DNA of 64,000 bases from Carboxylicivirga fragile (lineage in GTDB: Bacteria; Bacteroidota; Bacteroidia; Bacteroidales; Marinilabiliaceae). Where the stretch lies: the NCBI GenBank assembly GCA_025499625.1, contig JAFMVD010000012.1, positions 1 to 64,000 on the forward strand. The letters are read 5' to 3'. The notes under the pieces are model-generated. The model did not search any database. It saw nothing but the letters and a program-made list of their open reading frames with translations, and was not told where the DNA came from. The position numbers and the translations under genes were made by a program. Positions within the stretch are counted from its first letter, which is position 1. The number at the start of each line of letters is the position of its first letter. Below, in pieces: positions 16,477-26,557 of this stretch.

Positions 16477-19400
16477 TTAATGTTTAGCATTTTCGGGATG
16501 TTGAACTTTTCCGGTATAAAATGGCTCGCATTCCTTAAACAGAGCATCTTCCAGCAAATTGCGAATTGGCGCCAATAATGTATGAATAATTTTAATCTGT
16601 CCTACTTCAGGCTTAGCACCTGTTCCTTCAACTGCCTGCGAAATAATGCTGCATCCTTTCTGGTTTAGCAAGGCAATCTCTGCACTCAGTTCGTCGTTAT
16701 TTAAATTATAATAGCCTTTGGCCGCTATCCTATTCTCCTCGCTCGAAAACGCCACATCCTCCATAATTAACACACCATCTTTCACCTGCCACAAGGAATT
16801 AAAGCCCGGTATGCGCGATGATTCGCCATTATCACTTAACAACATTCGCGTATAATCACTCCCTTTAGTCACAGCCAAACCAACAGGTCCAGCCATAACA
16901 ACAGCACCTAGATCAACCAAGTTAAAACTCTGACTTCGTTTGAAACGCTCAATCAATGGATCTACCTCCACTCCATTTAATCGCAGCTCTTCACCACCTA
17001 TGAATACTTTTCCGTTTAAAGTTTCAAGCATCGCCTCTTGCGAGTTACCCTTACAATGTAAATCAACTTCAAGATCGACTGCTCCGCTTAAAATAGTATC
17101 TGCTTTTACCGATTCAAATATTTTTTTTAGTCGCATTTTTTCAATCTCTGTCTTAAAATAAAGATCAGGCTGATCATTACTCATATCATAAGCGAAAGTG
17201 ATGTCGCACACTTCTCCCAGGTTTGATAAGGATACATTCTGGCCTCCCAACCTTCCATTTTTTAAACTAAAATCACCAACCAGTTCAGGTATGCTATAAT
17301 CATTTGTAAGTATTTCTTTCAATGATAAATTAAAAGAAGTGTTTACGCGATAAAACATATCTTGAGATGAAGAAGCTATAGCAAATTCTGGACTTGAAGC
17401 TGTAAAACTACTCGTGTACATGGTATCGTTTTCAGTGGTCATATAAACATCGTCGCCCCAAATATTAATATCCGTAGCTAATTGCCCCGATGAATAAGCG
17501 CCTCTTGCTTCGACCTTCAGGCTTCCCGAAAAAACACCAACAATACTATCTTCAATCGACTTATTTGATACCATCAGGTCTTTGGGAATAAAACGATCCA
17601 AATCCATATTGAGCAAATAGATATAGCGCTCATTTTTGGGTCGCTTCAATTTAAAATCAGCAGAAACAAAACTGTTACCAACATTAATATCGAAATGGTC
17701 AAAAGTCAAATCCAACTCATTATCAATTTCGTCCAACAAAAAATAACCATTCGACAAATGCGCATATGGCAGAAAACCGATGGTGCGAGCCTTCAAAGAA
17801 TAAATATCAAAACCCATCTTTGGCACCCCCTGCGAATTTAGCAGATCATCAACAAGCACTGTCGTTTTAACATGTAGCTGAATACTATCGAATGGATATG
17901 GAAAAGATTGTCCAATTGAAGGATCAAATATTAATGCACCACTCAAATCAAAACGCTTACCATCTATTTTAAAATCGCCAACCAGAGGTGTTCCTTCATC
18001 CTTAATAAAGTTTTGCGCACCATTAATAAGCCCATTAACGGTTAAGTCGTTATAATCATTTGTAATATGTAGGTCATCCAAAACAAGTGAATCAATTAAA
18101 CCTGATACCTTTCCATTCAGTGATTTTATAATCACGGCATCCGGAATTTCAAAAGCTACATCCTCAAATGTTAATTCAAAGGGAGTTCTGCTTTCATCTT
18201 GCCTCGTTTTTTTTAGAGCAGAATGCCCCTCGTAATGATCGTGTAATTTTATTCGACCACTCAAACGCTCAAAAATACCCAATGGCAACACATCGTTTAA
18301 ACCTAAAAGATCTGTATCAATGCTTAAATTATACTTTAGGTAGGGATCCTTGAAATTACGTATTTGATAACTCCCATTAATAAATCCATTGGGCAGATCG
18401 CCATGTATCGTATCGATACTTAAAACTGCTTGCGAAAAATCAGATGCTCTTCCCGAATTAAACGATCCTTTTAAGGTCAGATTATCGATGGCACTATTAC
18501 TTTGGGGTATTCCAATATTCAAATCATCAATAAGGTAACGACAAGTAATGTTTGGGAGTTGATCAACATACGATCCCTTAGCATGCGCATTGAAATAGAT
18601 ATTTCCTGAATTAACATTTGAAACACCAACATCGGATAAAAACAATGAAGTTAAGCCCATGTTCTGATCCTTCAGTTTCACATTTACATCAACATATTTT
18701 TCAGCTTTTAAATCAATTAAACCTCCCAAACTAAACTCAGCTTGTTCCATTTTTATATTCCCGTAATCAATATTTAAAAGAGAGTCTTTATTGGCATAAC
18801 TAAGGTTTGTTCGTAATTCAATCTTTTTGTCCTTAAAAGGTAAACCAGCCATGCCTGCTTCAAGAATGGTTAATGAGGTAAATAATTCGCCGGCTAATTT
18901 ACTTTTGCTCGATTCAAACGAAGCCTTTAACTGGTCGATATGCAATTTGCTTGATTTGCCCTTAATTTGATTTGAGTACACAAATTCGATATTCTGAAAC
19001 TCAATCTGTTTAATATCTATAGAAATAGCCGTTTTTACTTTTTGAATTGTATCTATGGGGTTTAGTACATCATCAACTTCAATCGAATCTTCTCTCTGAG
19101 AGAATAATTCTACTATTTTTATTTCGCCATTTTCTCCAAGCTCAAAATTTACCTTCCCTTCCTCCAAAGTCAAACTTCTACATGCAATATTTCGATTAAA
19201 TAACTCTTGAATATCGATACCAAGGTACAAGTGTTTAAGCTGAAGAATAGTTTTAAGTGAATCAGGCACCAAGGTATCCAACTCAGCAACTAATAAATCA
19301 TTAATACTTAAGCATAAATCTGGAAAATGAACCAATGGACTAATCTCAATATTACCGTAGCTGACATTTACATTATAACGCTCATTTACTGTTTTAACAG

Positions 19401-19536
19401 CATAATTCGCTATTAAATCCTTATTGTAAGTAAGATATATTGTGGCGCTCGTTATTAATAATATAATTAGAGCAAGAAAAAGTCCGAGGATCCTCCTAAT
19501 TATTTTACGTTTTCTTCTTTTTTGATCTAGAACCAT
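16477..19536 (-). CDS. AsmA-family inner-membrane/periplasmic protein
   Basis: The 1019-residue protein has a basic N-terminus and one transmembrane anchor (ILGLFLALIILLITSATIYL, about 15-35). A very long periplasmic part follows, with repeated beta-rich LDL-type segments. The N-terminal AsmA signature (AVKTVNERYNVNVSYGNIEI) and a C-terminal AsmA-2 segment (LNGKVFIGGEELRLNGVEV, later GYYNLNNDELSAEIALL) are visible. AsmA/TamB-like proteins are thought to bridge the periplasm and carry lipids. The gene follows a small Omp85-family barrel by 22 bases, recalling TamA-TamB. Confidence 0.87.
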   Translation of the reverse strand: MVLDQKRRKRKIIRRILGLFLALIILLITSATIYLTYNKDLIANYAVKTVNERYNVNVSYGNIEISPLVHFPDLCLSINDLLVAELDTLVPDSLKTILQLKHLYLGIDIQELFNRNIACRSLTLEEGKVNFELGENGEIKIVELFSQREDSIEVDDVLNPIDTIQKVKTAISIDIKQIEFQNIEFVYSNQIKGKSSKLHIDQLKASFESSKSKLAGELFTSLTILEAGMAGLPFKDKKIELRTNLSYANKDSLLNIDYGNIKMEQAEFSLGGLIDLKAEKYVDVNVKLKDQNMGLTSLFLSDVGVSNVNSGNIYFNAHAKGSYVDQLPNITCRYLIDDLNIGIPQSNSAIDNLTLKGSFNSGRASDFSQAVLSIDTIHGDLPNGFINGSYQIRNFKDPYLKYNLSIDTDLLGLNDVLPLGIFERLSGRIKLHDHYEGHSALKKTRQDESRTPFELTFEDVAFEIPDAVIIKSLNGKVSGLIDSLVLDDLHITNDYNDLTVNGLINGAQNFIKDEGTPLVGDFKIDGKRFDLSGALIFDPSIGQSFPYPFDSIQLHVKTTVLVDDLLNSQGVPKMGFDIYSLKARTIGFLPYAHLSNGYFLLDEIDNELDLTFDHFDINVGNSFVSADFKLKRPKNERYIYLLNMDLDRFIPKDLMVSNKSIEDSIVGVFSGSLKVEARGAYSSGQLATDINIWGDDVYMTTENDTMYTSSFTASSPEFAIASSSQDMFYRVNTSFNLSLKEILTNDYSIPELVGDFSLKNGRLGGQNVSLSNLGEVCDITFAYDMSNDQPDLYFKTEIEKMRLKKIFESVKADTILSGAVDLEVDLHCKGNSQEAMLETLNGKVFIGGEELRLNGVEVDPLIERFKRSQSFNLVDLGAVVMAGPVGLAVTKGSDYTRMLLSDNGESSRIPGFNSLWQVKDGVLIMEDVAFSSEENRIAAKGYYNLNNDELSAEIALLNQKGCSIISQAVEGTGAKPEVGQIKIIHTLLAPIRNLLEDALFKECEPFYTGKVQHPENAKH

Positions 19537-19558
19537 ATCAAGATATGTACTTTTTTAC

Positions 19559-20707
19559 TTATCGGAACCAATTACTACCAATGGTCAGATACCAAGCCCA
19601 TTGCTCCGGTCCTTTTGCCACATCAATGCCTCCGTGAATATTATAATCTTTGGCGATAAAATATCTAAAACCTCCTCCACCTGCAACCCTGCCTTCACTA
19701 TTATTGAAATGCTTGATTTCCGGTGCTGTATAACCCACTCCTGCAAAGCCAATCAAACTCCAACGTCGATAGACCGCCCAACGAAACTCAGTTTCTCCTA
19801 CACCTACATAATGATCCTGATAGCGCATAGCTGGTATTCCCCGCATTGTAATAAAAGGTAATTCATAAAAAGGCACATTATCACCCCACTTAGCCAATAA
19901 ATTGGCTCTAAATCCACCAATCAATTTATTCTCGACAAATGGAACATAGCCATAAGTTCGATTACTAAAGTTCCAATAATTATTATCTCCACCCAAGGCC
20001 TTATCAAACAAGCCAAATTCCCAGGCTGTCATCACTCCACTATTAGGTGTAAACATGTTATCGCGTGTGTCCCACATAAATAACACATTCATTCCACCAA
20101 TATTACTTGATGCTTTAATCTCTTCCCAACCAGGAATATTAATACCCGTTTTTAAACTCAACTGATTATTAAAATACAAGTAGTTAAGCCCAACAAACAA
20201 AGGTAATTTCCTTACCGGACGAATGGCCATTTCATGAAAAGTAAGAAAGCCTTTCATATTAAAATTAAAACTTCGTTCGCGACCAAAAATTCCAGTACCA
20301 TAAGATGTTAGATTAAACGACATATAACCTAATGCCCCTGTGTACCTAAAACGATCTTTAAAGTAAGAACCTTGATGACCAAGCATTCCTAACCAGGAAC
20401 CATTAGACGTATACGCACCTGCCACCATAGTCATAACTGGTGGCAACTGTCCCTTGGTTCGACTTTTTGCGAAATTCTTCTTGTTATGAAAAAACACCGC
20501 GCCCATTCCACCTCCAAAACCTACAGCAGGTTCTGTAATAACTATCGGAACTGGCATAAACCCAACATTAGAATTCAGAAAGCCACTAATATCAACCGCA
20601 TTGTCAGTTGAGTCTTTTAACCATTCCTTCATTTTTTGAGCATGGATCATCTGCGGACTCAAGCTCATTAATACAGTCAGAATAAAAAAAATCAGTATTT
20701 TCTTCAT
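19559..20707 (-). CDS. Omp85 (BamA/TamA-like) outer-membrane barrel without visible POTRA domains
   Basis: The 382-residue protein has a signal peptide (ending MIHAQK) and then goes almost directly into a beta-barrel of the surface-antigen/Omp85 type. Visible family features are TEPAVGFGGGMGAVFFH near the start, MGDTRD-like FMWDTRDNMFTPNSGV, and LPFITMRGIPAMRYQDHYVG, resembling the conserved RGY loop motif. It ends in WAWYLTIGSNWFR with a terminal aromatic. Its length leaves no room for POTRA domains. It heads an operon with an AsmA-like protein, so a lipid- or protein-export pairing is possible. Confidence 0.82.
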   Translation of the reverse strand: MKKILIFFILTVLMSLSPQMIHAQKMKEWLKDSTDNAVDISGFLNSNVGFMPVPIVITEPAVGFGGGMGAVFFHNKKNFAKSRTKGQLPPVMTMVAGAYTSNGSWLGMLGHQGSYFKDRFRYTGALGYMSFNLTSYGTGIFGRERSFNFNMKGFLTFHEMAIRPVRKLPLFVGLNYLYFNNQLSLKTGINIPGWEEIKASSNIGGMNVLFMWDTRDNMFTPNSGVMTAWEFGLFDKALGGDNNYWNFSNRTYGYVPFVENKLIGGFRANLLAKWGDNVPFYELPFITMRGIPAMRYQDHYVGVGETEFRWAVYRRWSLIGFAGVGYTAPEIKHFNNSEGRVAGGGGFRYFIAKDYNIHGGIDVAKGPEQWAWYLTIGSNWFR

Positions 20708-21076
20708 CGTACATTCATTAATTCCATAAGCGCTTTGACCAAGCGTAGATGAAATTCGAATTTACTAATAAGTTTACTCATTTCGCAATAATTTAAACCA
20801 TGTGTTTATCAATCGGTTTAACATTTCGAATCTGGTAATTTATTCATCCATTACAACGGCGCATACCATAGCGATTACCATGAAGGCATTGTATGGCATA
20901 TAAAACAGAAAAATGAAAATCTATCAATTATTACTTTGTTACAATCCTTAGCTAAAAGTTGATCTTTCAAAAACCTTTCTAAATAAACGTATAAAATTTA
21001 TTTACCATAAAATAAATATATATTTACGTGATAACTTTATATACAGCATTGTTTTACAAATATTACTCACCTTATT
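20708..21076. other. Intergenic region between divergent genes
   Basis: This 369-base AT-rich gap separates the divergent Omp85-like and TlpA-like genes. No exact promoter consensus is present. Near matches to TAnnTTTG occur on the plus strand around 20935 and 21014-21031. An AT-only imperfect palindrome lies at 20996-21017. No small gene or RNA is recognised. Confidence 0.4.
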
Positions 21077-22477
21077 ATGAAAAACATCCTTTTTATCCTC
21101 TCCCTTGTTCTATTAGCGGCATGTACAACGAACAACACAGTTACCATTACTGGAAAAATTACCAATCCCGAAAGTGATGCCGTAGTGCTTAGGGTAAGCT
21201 ACAACAGTACTGTTGACACTATAGCAACCTTGATCGATGATGGTACCTTTTCTGCTACTATTAATACTGTTGACGAACGTTTAGCCTACTTGAGCAATGG
21301 CAAATCCGCCATCCGAATCAACTTAAAACCTGGCACGTCAATGCATATAGAATTTGATGGCAACGAACTCAAAACCGGAAACAAAGAAAAGCTTGTTGTT
21401 TCTGGTGAAGGCATTGAGAGTACGACATTATTGCTTGAGCTATCTAAAATAAATCCAATTGAGGACATGCGTACCCTATTATCGTATCCAGCGCCTAAAT
21501 TTGAAGAAGTAGTAACAAGCAATGCAAAGGCTATTACTGATAAAATAAGTGCATATGAAGTAGCTTACCCTGATGACATTGCATTCATTGAAAAAATTAA
21601 GCTTAACGAGAAAGTAATGTTGGCTCAAGATTATGAATACTTCACAATGTACCACGGGCGACTAGCGCCTCAGGATACAGTGCCGATACCAGAAGCCTTT
21701 AAAACTTACGGTGATGTTATTCCTTTGGATCAGTACGAAGTATTTAAAGAAATTAATGCTTATAAATCATTTGTGGTAAATAAACACATGAGTAACATTG
21801 ATACCAAGCTTGAAAAACAAAACTTGGAGCCACGCACAGTAGCTTTTACTGACGCCAAGTTTAGTGCTATTCTTTCATTAGAAATACCTCAACTCGTAAA
21901 GGATGAACTTGGTAATCGCATGTTAGGATCATATACCTACGAAAAGGATAGTATTAAAACAATTCTGAAGAGTCGTTACAAGGAAATTATCACAAACGAA
22001 AAGTACACTTCAACATTTGAAGAATTATTGACTAAACTAGAGAAACTTCAACCAGGCTCTCCTGCTCCAACTTTTGCATACAACGACATTAACGGAAAAC
22101 TTATTGATTCGAAAGAGCTCAAAGGCAAAGTGATTTACATAGATGTGTGGGCTACCTGGTGTGGACCTTGTAAAGGTGAAATTCCACACTTGAAGAAATT
22201 AGAAGAAGAACTACACGCCGAAGACATTGCTTTTGTGAGCATATCTGTTGATGAAGATAAAGCAGCCTGGGAAACCATGGTGGCCGAAAAAGAATTAGGT
22301 GGTTATCAATTATTTGCTCCTAGTGCCTGGGAATCGAGCATTGTTAAAGATTATGCCATAAGAGGGATTCCTCGTTTTATCATTATCGACAAGGAAGGAA
22401 ACCTAGTGGATGCCAATGCGAGTCGCCCATCAAACATTGAAACCAAAAGCAAATTGGTAAAGTTGGCAAAGAGTTAA
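21077..22477 (+). CDS. TlpA-like thioredoxin-fold lipoprotein
   Basis: The 466-residue protein has a lipoprotein signal (LVLLAACTTN). An N-terminal beta-rich domain resembling DUF4369 follows (VTITGKITNPESDAVVLRV), then a helical middle. A C-terminal thioredoxin domain covers about residues 335-466 with WATWCGPCK (Cys362 and Cys365). Such proteins are membrane-anchored thiol-disulfide reductases common in Bacteroidota, acting in the periplasm on unknown partners. The domain is complete, including the cis-proline loop (IRGIPRFIIID). It is monocistronic with its own terminator. Confidence 0.88.
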   Translation: MKNILFILSLVLLAACTTNNTVTITGKITNPESDAVVLRVSYNSTVDTIATLIDDGTFSATINTVDERLAYLSNGKSAIRINLKPGTSMHIEFDGNELKTGNKEKLVVSGEGIESTTLLLELSKINPIEDMRTLLSYPAPKFEEVVTSNAKAITDKISAYEVAYPDDIAFIEKIKLNEKVMLAQDYEYFTMYHGRLAPQDTVPIPEAFKTYGDVIPLDQYEVFKEINAYKSFVVNKHMSNIDTKLEKQNLEPRTVAFTDAKFSAILSLEIPQLVKDELGNRMLGSYTYEKDSIKTILKSRYKEIITNEKYTSTFEELLTKLEKLQPGSPAPTFAYNDINGKLIDSKELKGKVIYIDVWATWCGPCKGEIPHLKKLEEELHAEDIAFVSISVDEDKAAWETMVAEKELGGYQLFAPSAWESSIVKDYAIRGIPRFIIIDKEGNLVDANASRPSNIETKSKLVKLAKS

Positions 22478-22506
22478 TTTATAAAGTTAAAGAACGCATT
22501 TTAAGA

Positions 22507-22550
22507 AGCGGCTCTCAATTTACATAGTGTAAAAGAGAGCCGCTCTTTTA
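22507..22550 (+). terminator. Terminator after the TlpA-like gene
   Basis: A 10-bp perfect stem (AGCGGCTCTC at 22507-22516 with 22535-22544) is followed by CTTTTATTT, 29 bases past the stop. The stem resembles that at 2473. Confidence 0.8.
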
Positions 22551-22599
22551 TTTCCGATCATCTGTAAGGCCTTTTTTAATGTTAAAATTTCCTAATGTA

Positions 22600-22630
22600 T
22601 TTGCCCATCTAAAAATAGTTTATACTTTTG
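22600..22630 (+). promoter_or_regulatory. Promoter of the TetR-LolA-ABC operon
   Basis: TTTG at 22600-22603, a 19-base spacer and TACTTTTG at 22623-22630 match both elements of the Bacteroidota promoter exactly. The -7 element overlaps the first two bases of the operator palindrome, so repressor binding would block polymerase. Confidence 0.75.
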
Positions 22631-22646
22631 ACTGACCGTTCAGTCA
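22629..22646. promoter_or_regulatory. TetR-type operator palindrome
   Basis: TGACTGA and TCAGTCA form perfect 7-base arms around a CCGT centre, 16 bases upstream of the tetR ATG. This is the usual form of AcrR/TetR operators and implies autoregulation. Confidence 0.8.
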
Positions 22647-22662
22647 TTTAAAAAACGAAACA

Positions 22663-23244
22663 ATGTCACCTCGCAACGATAGTCAGAACGAAAAAATAAG
22701 AGAAGAGCGCAAACAGCAAATACTTAATGTAGCACTGGAAGTATTTGCCGACAACGGCTTCTCCAGCACATCCATCGCTAAAATTGCTCAGAAAGCAGGC
22801 ATATCAAAAGGACTCATCTATAACTACTTCGAAAGTAAAGAAGAACTAGTCACGAGCATCATGATTGATGGCTTCAGGGTAATGACAGAATCGTTTGATA
22901 AAGATAGGGATGGCGTATTAACCGAAAACGAATTGCACTATTTTATAGACACTTCATTTGCAACACTTGAAGAAAACATCCCATTCTGGCGCATGTATTT
23001 CATGGTACTTCTACAACCCGAAGTATATAAATTAATCACACCTCAACTCGAAACAATATTAGGACCATTTATGCAGACTGCATTAACCTATTTCGTAAAC
23101 CATGGCTATGAAGATCCGGAAGCAGAACTACGATTCTTCTCAGCTATGATGGATGGTGTGGGTCTCCACTTCATACTCGATCCTGAAAACTTCCCCATAG
23201 AAGCTGTTAAGAAGAAAATGCATAACTTGTTTAAAACTAAATAA
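22663..23244 (+). CDS. TetR/AcrR-family repressor
   Basis: The 193-residue protein has a classic TetR helix-turn-helix at about residues 17-62 (ILNVALEVFADNGFSSTSIA, then AGISKGLIYNYFESKEELV) and a helical ligand-binding C-terminal domain without recognisable ligand. It begins an operon of six genes on the plus strand: the LolA-like gene starts 29 bases after its stop. The operator in front of it suggests that it represses itself and the transporter genes; a hydrophobic inducer is a reasonable inference. Confidence 0.92.
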   Translation: MSPRNDSQNEKIREERKQQILNVALEVFADNGFSSTSIAKIAQKAGISKGLIYNYFESKEELVTSIMIDGFRVMTESFDKDRDGVLTENELHYFIDTSFATLEENIPFWRMYFMVLLQPEVYKLITPQLETILGPFMQTALTYFVNHGYEDPEAELRFFSAMMDGVGLHFILDPENFPIEAVKKKMHNLFKTK

Positions 23245-23273
23245 ACTGACTCATACAAAAACAACAAATAATT

Positions 23274-24035
23274 ATGAGAACATTATTAAGTATTTCAATC
23301 ATTACACTCTCAGTCCTTTTTAATTTTAATACTACAACATCGGCGCAAGAAGCAAAAGCCATCGTAAAAAAGGCCGATGACAAAATGCAGGGCGAAACCT
23401 CAAGCATAGCCGTTATGTCGATGATAATAAAGCGACCAACATACGAACGAAACCTTGCTTTTAAGGCATGGACAAAAGGCACCAAATACTCAATGACCTT
23501 AGTAACCGAGCCTGTGCAAGAACGTGGGCAAACCTTTTTAAAACGTGATCGTGAAATGTGGAACTGGAACCCACGTATATCACGTATGATTAAACTTCCA
23601 CCATCGATGATGTCGCAGGGTTGGATGGGCTCTGACTTCACCAACGACGATGCTTTAAAAAAATCGTCCATTGTTGAAGACTACAACCACACCTTATTGG
23701 GCGAAGCAACTGTTGATAATGAAGATTGTCATCATATAGAATTGATACCAACAGAAGAAGCTGCCGTGGTGTGGGGTAAAGTAATCATGTGGATATCTAA
23801 AGATGAATTCATTCAGATGAAAATAGAATATTACGATGAAGATGAATTCCTGGTTAAAACAGAACTAGCCCACAACATTACCACCATGGGCGGAAGAGTT
23901 ATCCCATCGCAAATGGAGATTATCCCTGCGGATAAACCCAACCAACGCACCATTGTTAACATTGAGAGCATTGAATTTAATGTTCCCATAAAAGATAGTT
24001 TCTTCTCGCAACAAAACATGAAACGCATTAGATAA
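23274..24035 (+). CDS. LolA-like outer membrane lipoprotein-sorting protein (COG2834 type)
   Basis: The 253-residue protein has a signal peptide (ending TTSAQEA) and one LolA/LolB-like half-barrel domain. Visible features are AIVKKADDKMQGETSSIAVM, then RDREMWNWNPRISRMIKLPP and MSQGWMGSDFTNDDALKKS, the hallmark block of COG2834 proteins. This fold binds acyl chains and carries lipids or lipoproteins through the periplasm. It is followed by two permeases and an ATPase, so the operon encodes its own extraction machine. It is not the housekeeping LolA by context. Confidence 0.85.
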   Translation: MRTLLSISIITLSVLFNFNTTTSAQEAKAIVKKADDKMQGETSSIAVMSMIIKRPTYERNLAFKAWTKGTKYSMTLVTEPVQERGQTFLKRDREMWNWNPRISRMIKLPPSMMSQGWMGSDFTNDDALKKSSIVEDYNHTLLGEATVDNEDCHHIELIPTEEAAVVWGKVIMWISKDEFIQMKIEYYDEDEFLVKTELAHNITTMGGRVIPSQMEIIPADKPNQRTIVNIESIEFNVPIKDSFFSQQNMKRIR

Positions 24036-24066
24036 AACGCATTTCAATCTAATAAAGAAAAGTAAA

Positions 24067-25284
24067 ATGCAAGCATTTAAATTAGCCTGGCGAAACATAT
24101 GGCGAAACAAACGCCGCACGCTCATTACGGTAGCCTCCATCTTTTTTGGAGTTATCCTAAGCACACTAATGAGTTCGATGCAGGATGGTACTTACAGTAA
24201 GATGATTGATAATGTAGTCAGTTTTTACTCGGGCTACATCCAAATCCACCACCCCGATTATTGGGAAAGTAAATCCATCGATGATTTATTTGTACCTACC
24301 GACTCGCTTCAGAACAAGCTTAGTGATAATAAGGAGGTGGAATTGATTGTACCACGCATGGAATCATTTGCACTAATGTCATACGGCTTATCCACAAAAG
24401 GAGGCATGCTAATTGGCATTGAGCCTGAAGCCGAAAATGAATTGACCAAATTAGAGCAATGGGTAAAAAAAGGCCGCTACCTTACAGAAAAAGATGATGG
24501 CATTATAATGGCAGTAAACCTGGCCAAAAATCTTAACGTACAACTGGGCGACACATTAGCTTTAATCAGTCAAGGATACCATGGTTACAGTGCCAGTGGA
24601 TTATTCCCGGTAGTGGGTATCTTGGAGTTCCCCTCTCCCGCCATGAATAATTTTGGAACCTATATCACGCTCGACCGGGCCAGAGAGTTTTTCTCAGCAC
24701 CTGATATGGTAACCAGCATGGTGTTAACAGTAACAGACTACGACGAAGTTTATCCAGTGAAACATACGCTTGAGAAACAACTTGGGCAAAACTATTCGGT
24801 TATGACATGGGATGAGATGGATCCGGTAACCAAGCAAATGATCGAAGGTGATAAAGGCCAGGGCATCATCATGAAGGGTATACTATACATCCTAATTGGT
24901 TTTGGTGTTTTCTCAACCGTGATAATGATGATTGCTGAACGACGAAAAGAGCTGGGGGTGATGGTTGCTGTTGGTATGCGAAAACTTAAACTGGCTAAAG
25001 TACTGTTTTACGAAACCATACTAATTGGTGTGGTGGGTGTATTGAGTGGCTTTGCAGTGAGTGTTCCTCTGGTCATGTGGATGGTACATAACCCCATTCC
25101 ACTCACCGGAGAAGTAGCAGATATTTATGAAGAGTTCGGCATGGAACCAGCCATATACTTTGGTGCCGACTCCATGGTATTTTTAGCGCAAATACTCATT
25201 GTATTTGGTATTACCGTTCTTGTTTCAGCCTATCCATTCACTAAAATAATGAAGCTGAAAGTCACCCAATCATTACGCGCATAA
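24067..25284 (+). CDS. ABC transporter permease, FtsX/LolC-E type
   Basis: The 405-residue protein has an N-terminal helix after LAWRNIWRNKRRTLITVAS, a large periplasmic MacB-like domain (about 45-270), and three C-terminal helices (around 275-400). This is the four-helix layout of LolC/LolE/MacB permeases. The ERRKELGVMVAVGMRKLKL coupling motif is visible. It likely pairs with the next permease as a heterodimer driven by the ATPase two genes on. It follows the LolA-like gene by 31 bases. Confidence 0.9.
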   Translation: MQAFKLAWRNIWRNKRRTLITVASIFFGVILSTLMSSMQDGTYSKMIDNVVSFYSGYIQIHHPDYWESKSIDDLFVPTDSLQNKLSDNKEVELIVPRMESFALMSYGLSTKGGMLIGIEPEAENELTKLEQWVKKGRYLTEKDDGIIMAVNLAKNLNVQLGDTLALISQGYHGYSASGLFPVVGILEFPSPAMNNFGTYITLDRAREFFSAPDMVTSMVLTVTDYDEVYPVKHTLEKQLGQNYSVMTWDEMDPVTKQMIEGDKGQGIIMKGILYILIGFGVFSTVIMMIAERRKELGVMVAVGMRKLKLAKVLFYETILIGVVGVLSGFAVSVPLVMWMVHNPIPLTGEVADIYEEFGMEPAIYFGADSMVFLAQILIVFGITVLVSAYPFTKIMKLKVTQSLRA

Positions 25285-25309
25285 TTTTATTACTTAAAAA
25301 CCAGAACCA

Positions 25310-26530
25310 ATGATATTAGCAATTTCATGGCGAAACGTATGGCGAAGCAAAACCCGGAGTTTTGTAATTCTGTTTGCCATTGCTTTGGGTATTTTTACAG
25401 GCGTATTTAATTATGCCTTTTACAATGGCATGGCGCTTCAACGCATCAATTCCGCCATATCAACCGAAGCATCGCACATACAAATTCACCCACAAGGATA
25501 CCTCGAAGATCCCGATGAAAAGCAATTCATCAGCAAGGCCGAACAACTTGCAGCTCAAATCTCGGAAATAGATTCGGTTAAAGCGGCTAGTTCGCGCTTT
25601 ATTGTACAAGGTATGATTCAATCGCCATCCACATCGTCGGGCATAAAAGTGTTTGGCGTTCAACCCGACAAGGAAGCAGAAGTAACCAACCTCTATTCAA
25701 AAATAATAGATGGCGCCTATTTCGAAGGAATAAAACGTAATCCTGTCATAATTGGCAAAAAACTGGCCGACAAACTAAAAATAAAAGTGCGCTCCAAGGT
25801 GGTCATTACTTTTTCTGATAAAGAAGGTTATATTTCAGGCGCTTCTTTCAGAGTAGCTGGCATTTTCGAAACCTCAAATACCATGTATGATGGAGGCAAT
25901 GTATTTGTCCGAACCGAAGATTTAACCAATCTGTACGGAACTGATGCCACAGCAGGTCACGAAATTGCAGTTCTATTGGATCACTCTGATATGGTGACCA
26001 ACATCAACCAAAAACTTAAAACTAAATATGCCAGCTACGATGTGCGCGACTGGCGCGAGATAATGCCACAGGTTTCCATGTTAGAATCCAGTCTCGATAT
26101 CTCGATGTACATCTTCATGATCATTATTTTATTGGCCCTTATATTTGGCATCATCAATACCATGCTAATGGCGGTATTAGAACGAACAAAAGAATTAGGT
26201 ATGCTCATGTCCATTGGTATGAACAAAGCACGGGTTTTCAGAATGATAATGGTTGAAACGGTGTTACTTTCGCTCATTGGAGGCGTTGTAGGCATTGTTA
26301 TGGGCATTGTTGTCACCCTGCTAACAGCCAAATCAGGCATTGATATTTCAATAGTTGCAGAAGGCTTTGGTGCAATGGGATATGACTCTATTGTATATCC
26401 AGTTCTTAAAGTGCAAAACGTCGTTGATGTAGTTATCATGGTATTTATAACGGGTATGCTGGCAGCCATTTACCCAGCCATGAAAGCGCTTAAACTAAAA
26501 CCTGCCGAAGCCATTCGAATTGATATGTAA
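25310..26530 (+). CDS. ABC transporter permease, FtsX/LolC-E type (second subunit)
   Basis: The 406-residue protein has the same layout as its neighbour: SWRNVWRSKTRSFVILFAIA at the N-terminus, a periplasmic domain, and three C-terminal helices after ERTKELGMLMSIGMNKARV. The two permeases are clear paralogues of equal length, as in LolC and LolE. The gene starts 25 bases after its partner. Confidence 0.9.
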   Translation: MILAISWRNVWRSKTRSFVILFAIALGIFTGVFNYAFYNGMALQRINSAISTEASHIQIHPQGYLEDPDEKQFISKAEQLAAQISEIDSVKAASSRFIVQGMIQSPSTSSGIKVFGVQPDKEAEVTNLYSKIIDGAYFEGIKRNPVIIGKKLADKLKIKVRSKVVITFSDKEGYISGASFRVAGIFETSNTMYDGGNVFVRTEDLTNLYGTDATAGHEIAVLLDHSDMVTNINQKLKTKYASYDVRDWREIMPQVSMLESSLDISMYIFMIIILLALIFGIINTMLMAVLERTKELGMLMSIGMNKARVFRMIMVETVLLSLIGGVVGIVMGIVVTLLTAKSGIDISIVAEGFGAMGYDSIVYPVLKVQNVVDVVIMVFITGMLAAIYPAMKALKLKPAEAIRIDM

Positions 26531-26557
26531 TTATCCTTACACAAAAACAGTTGAAAG

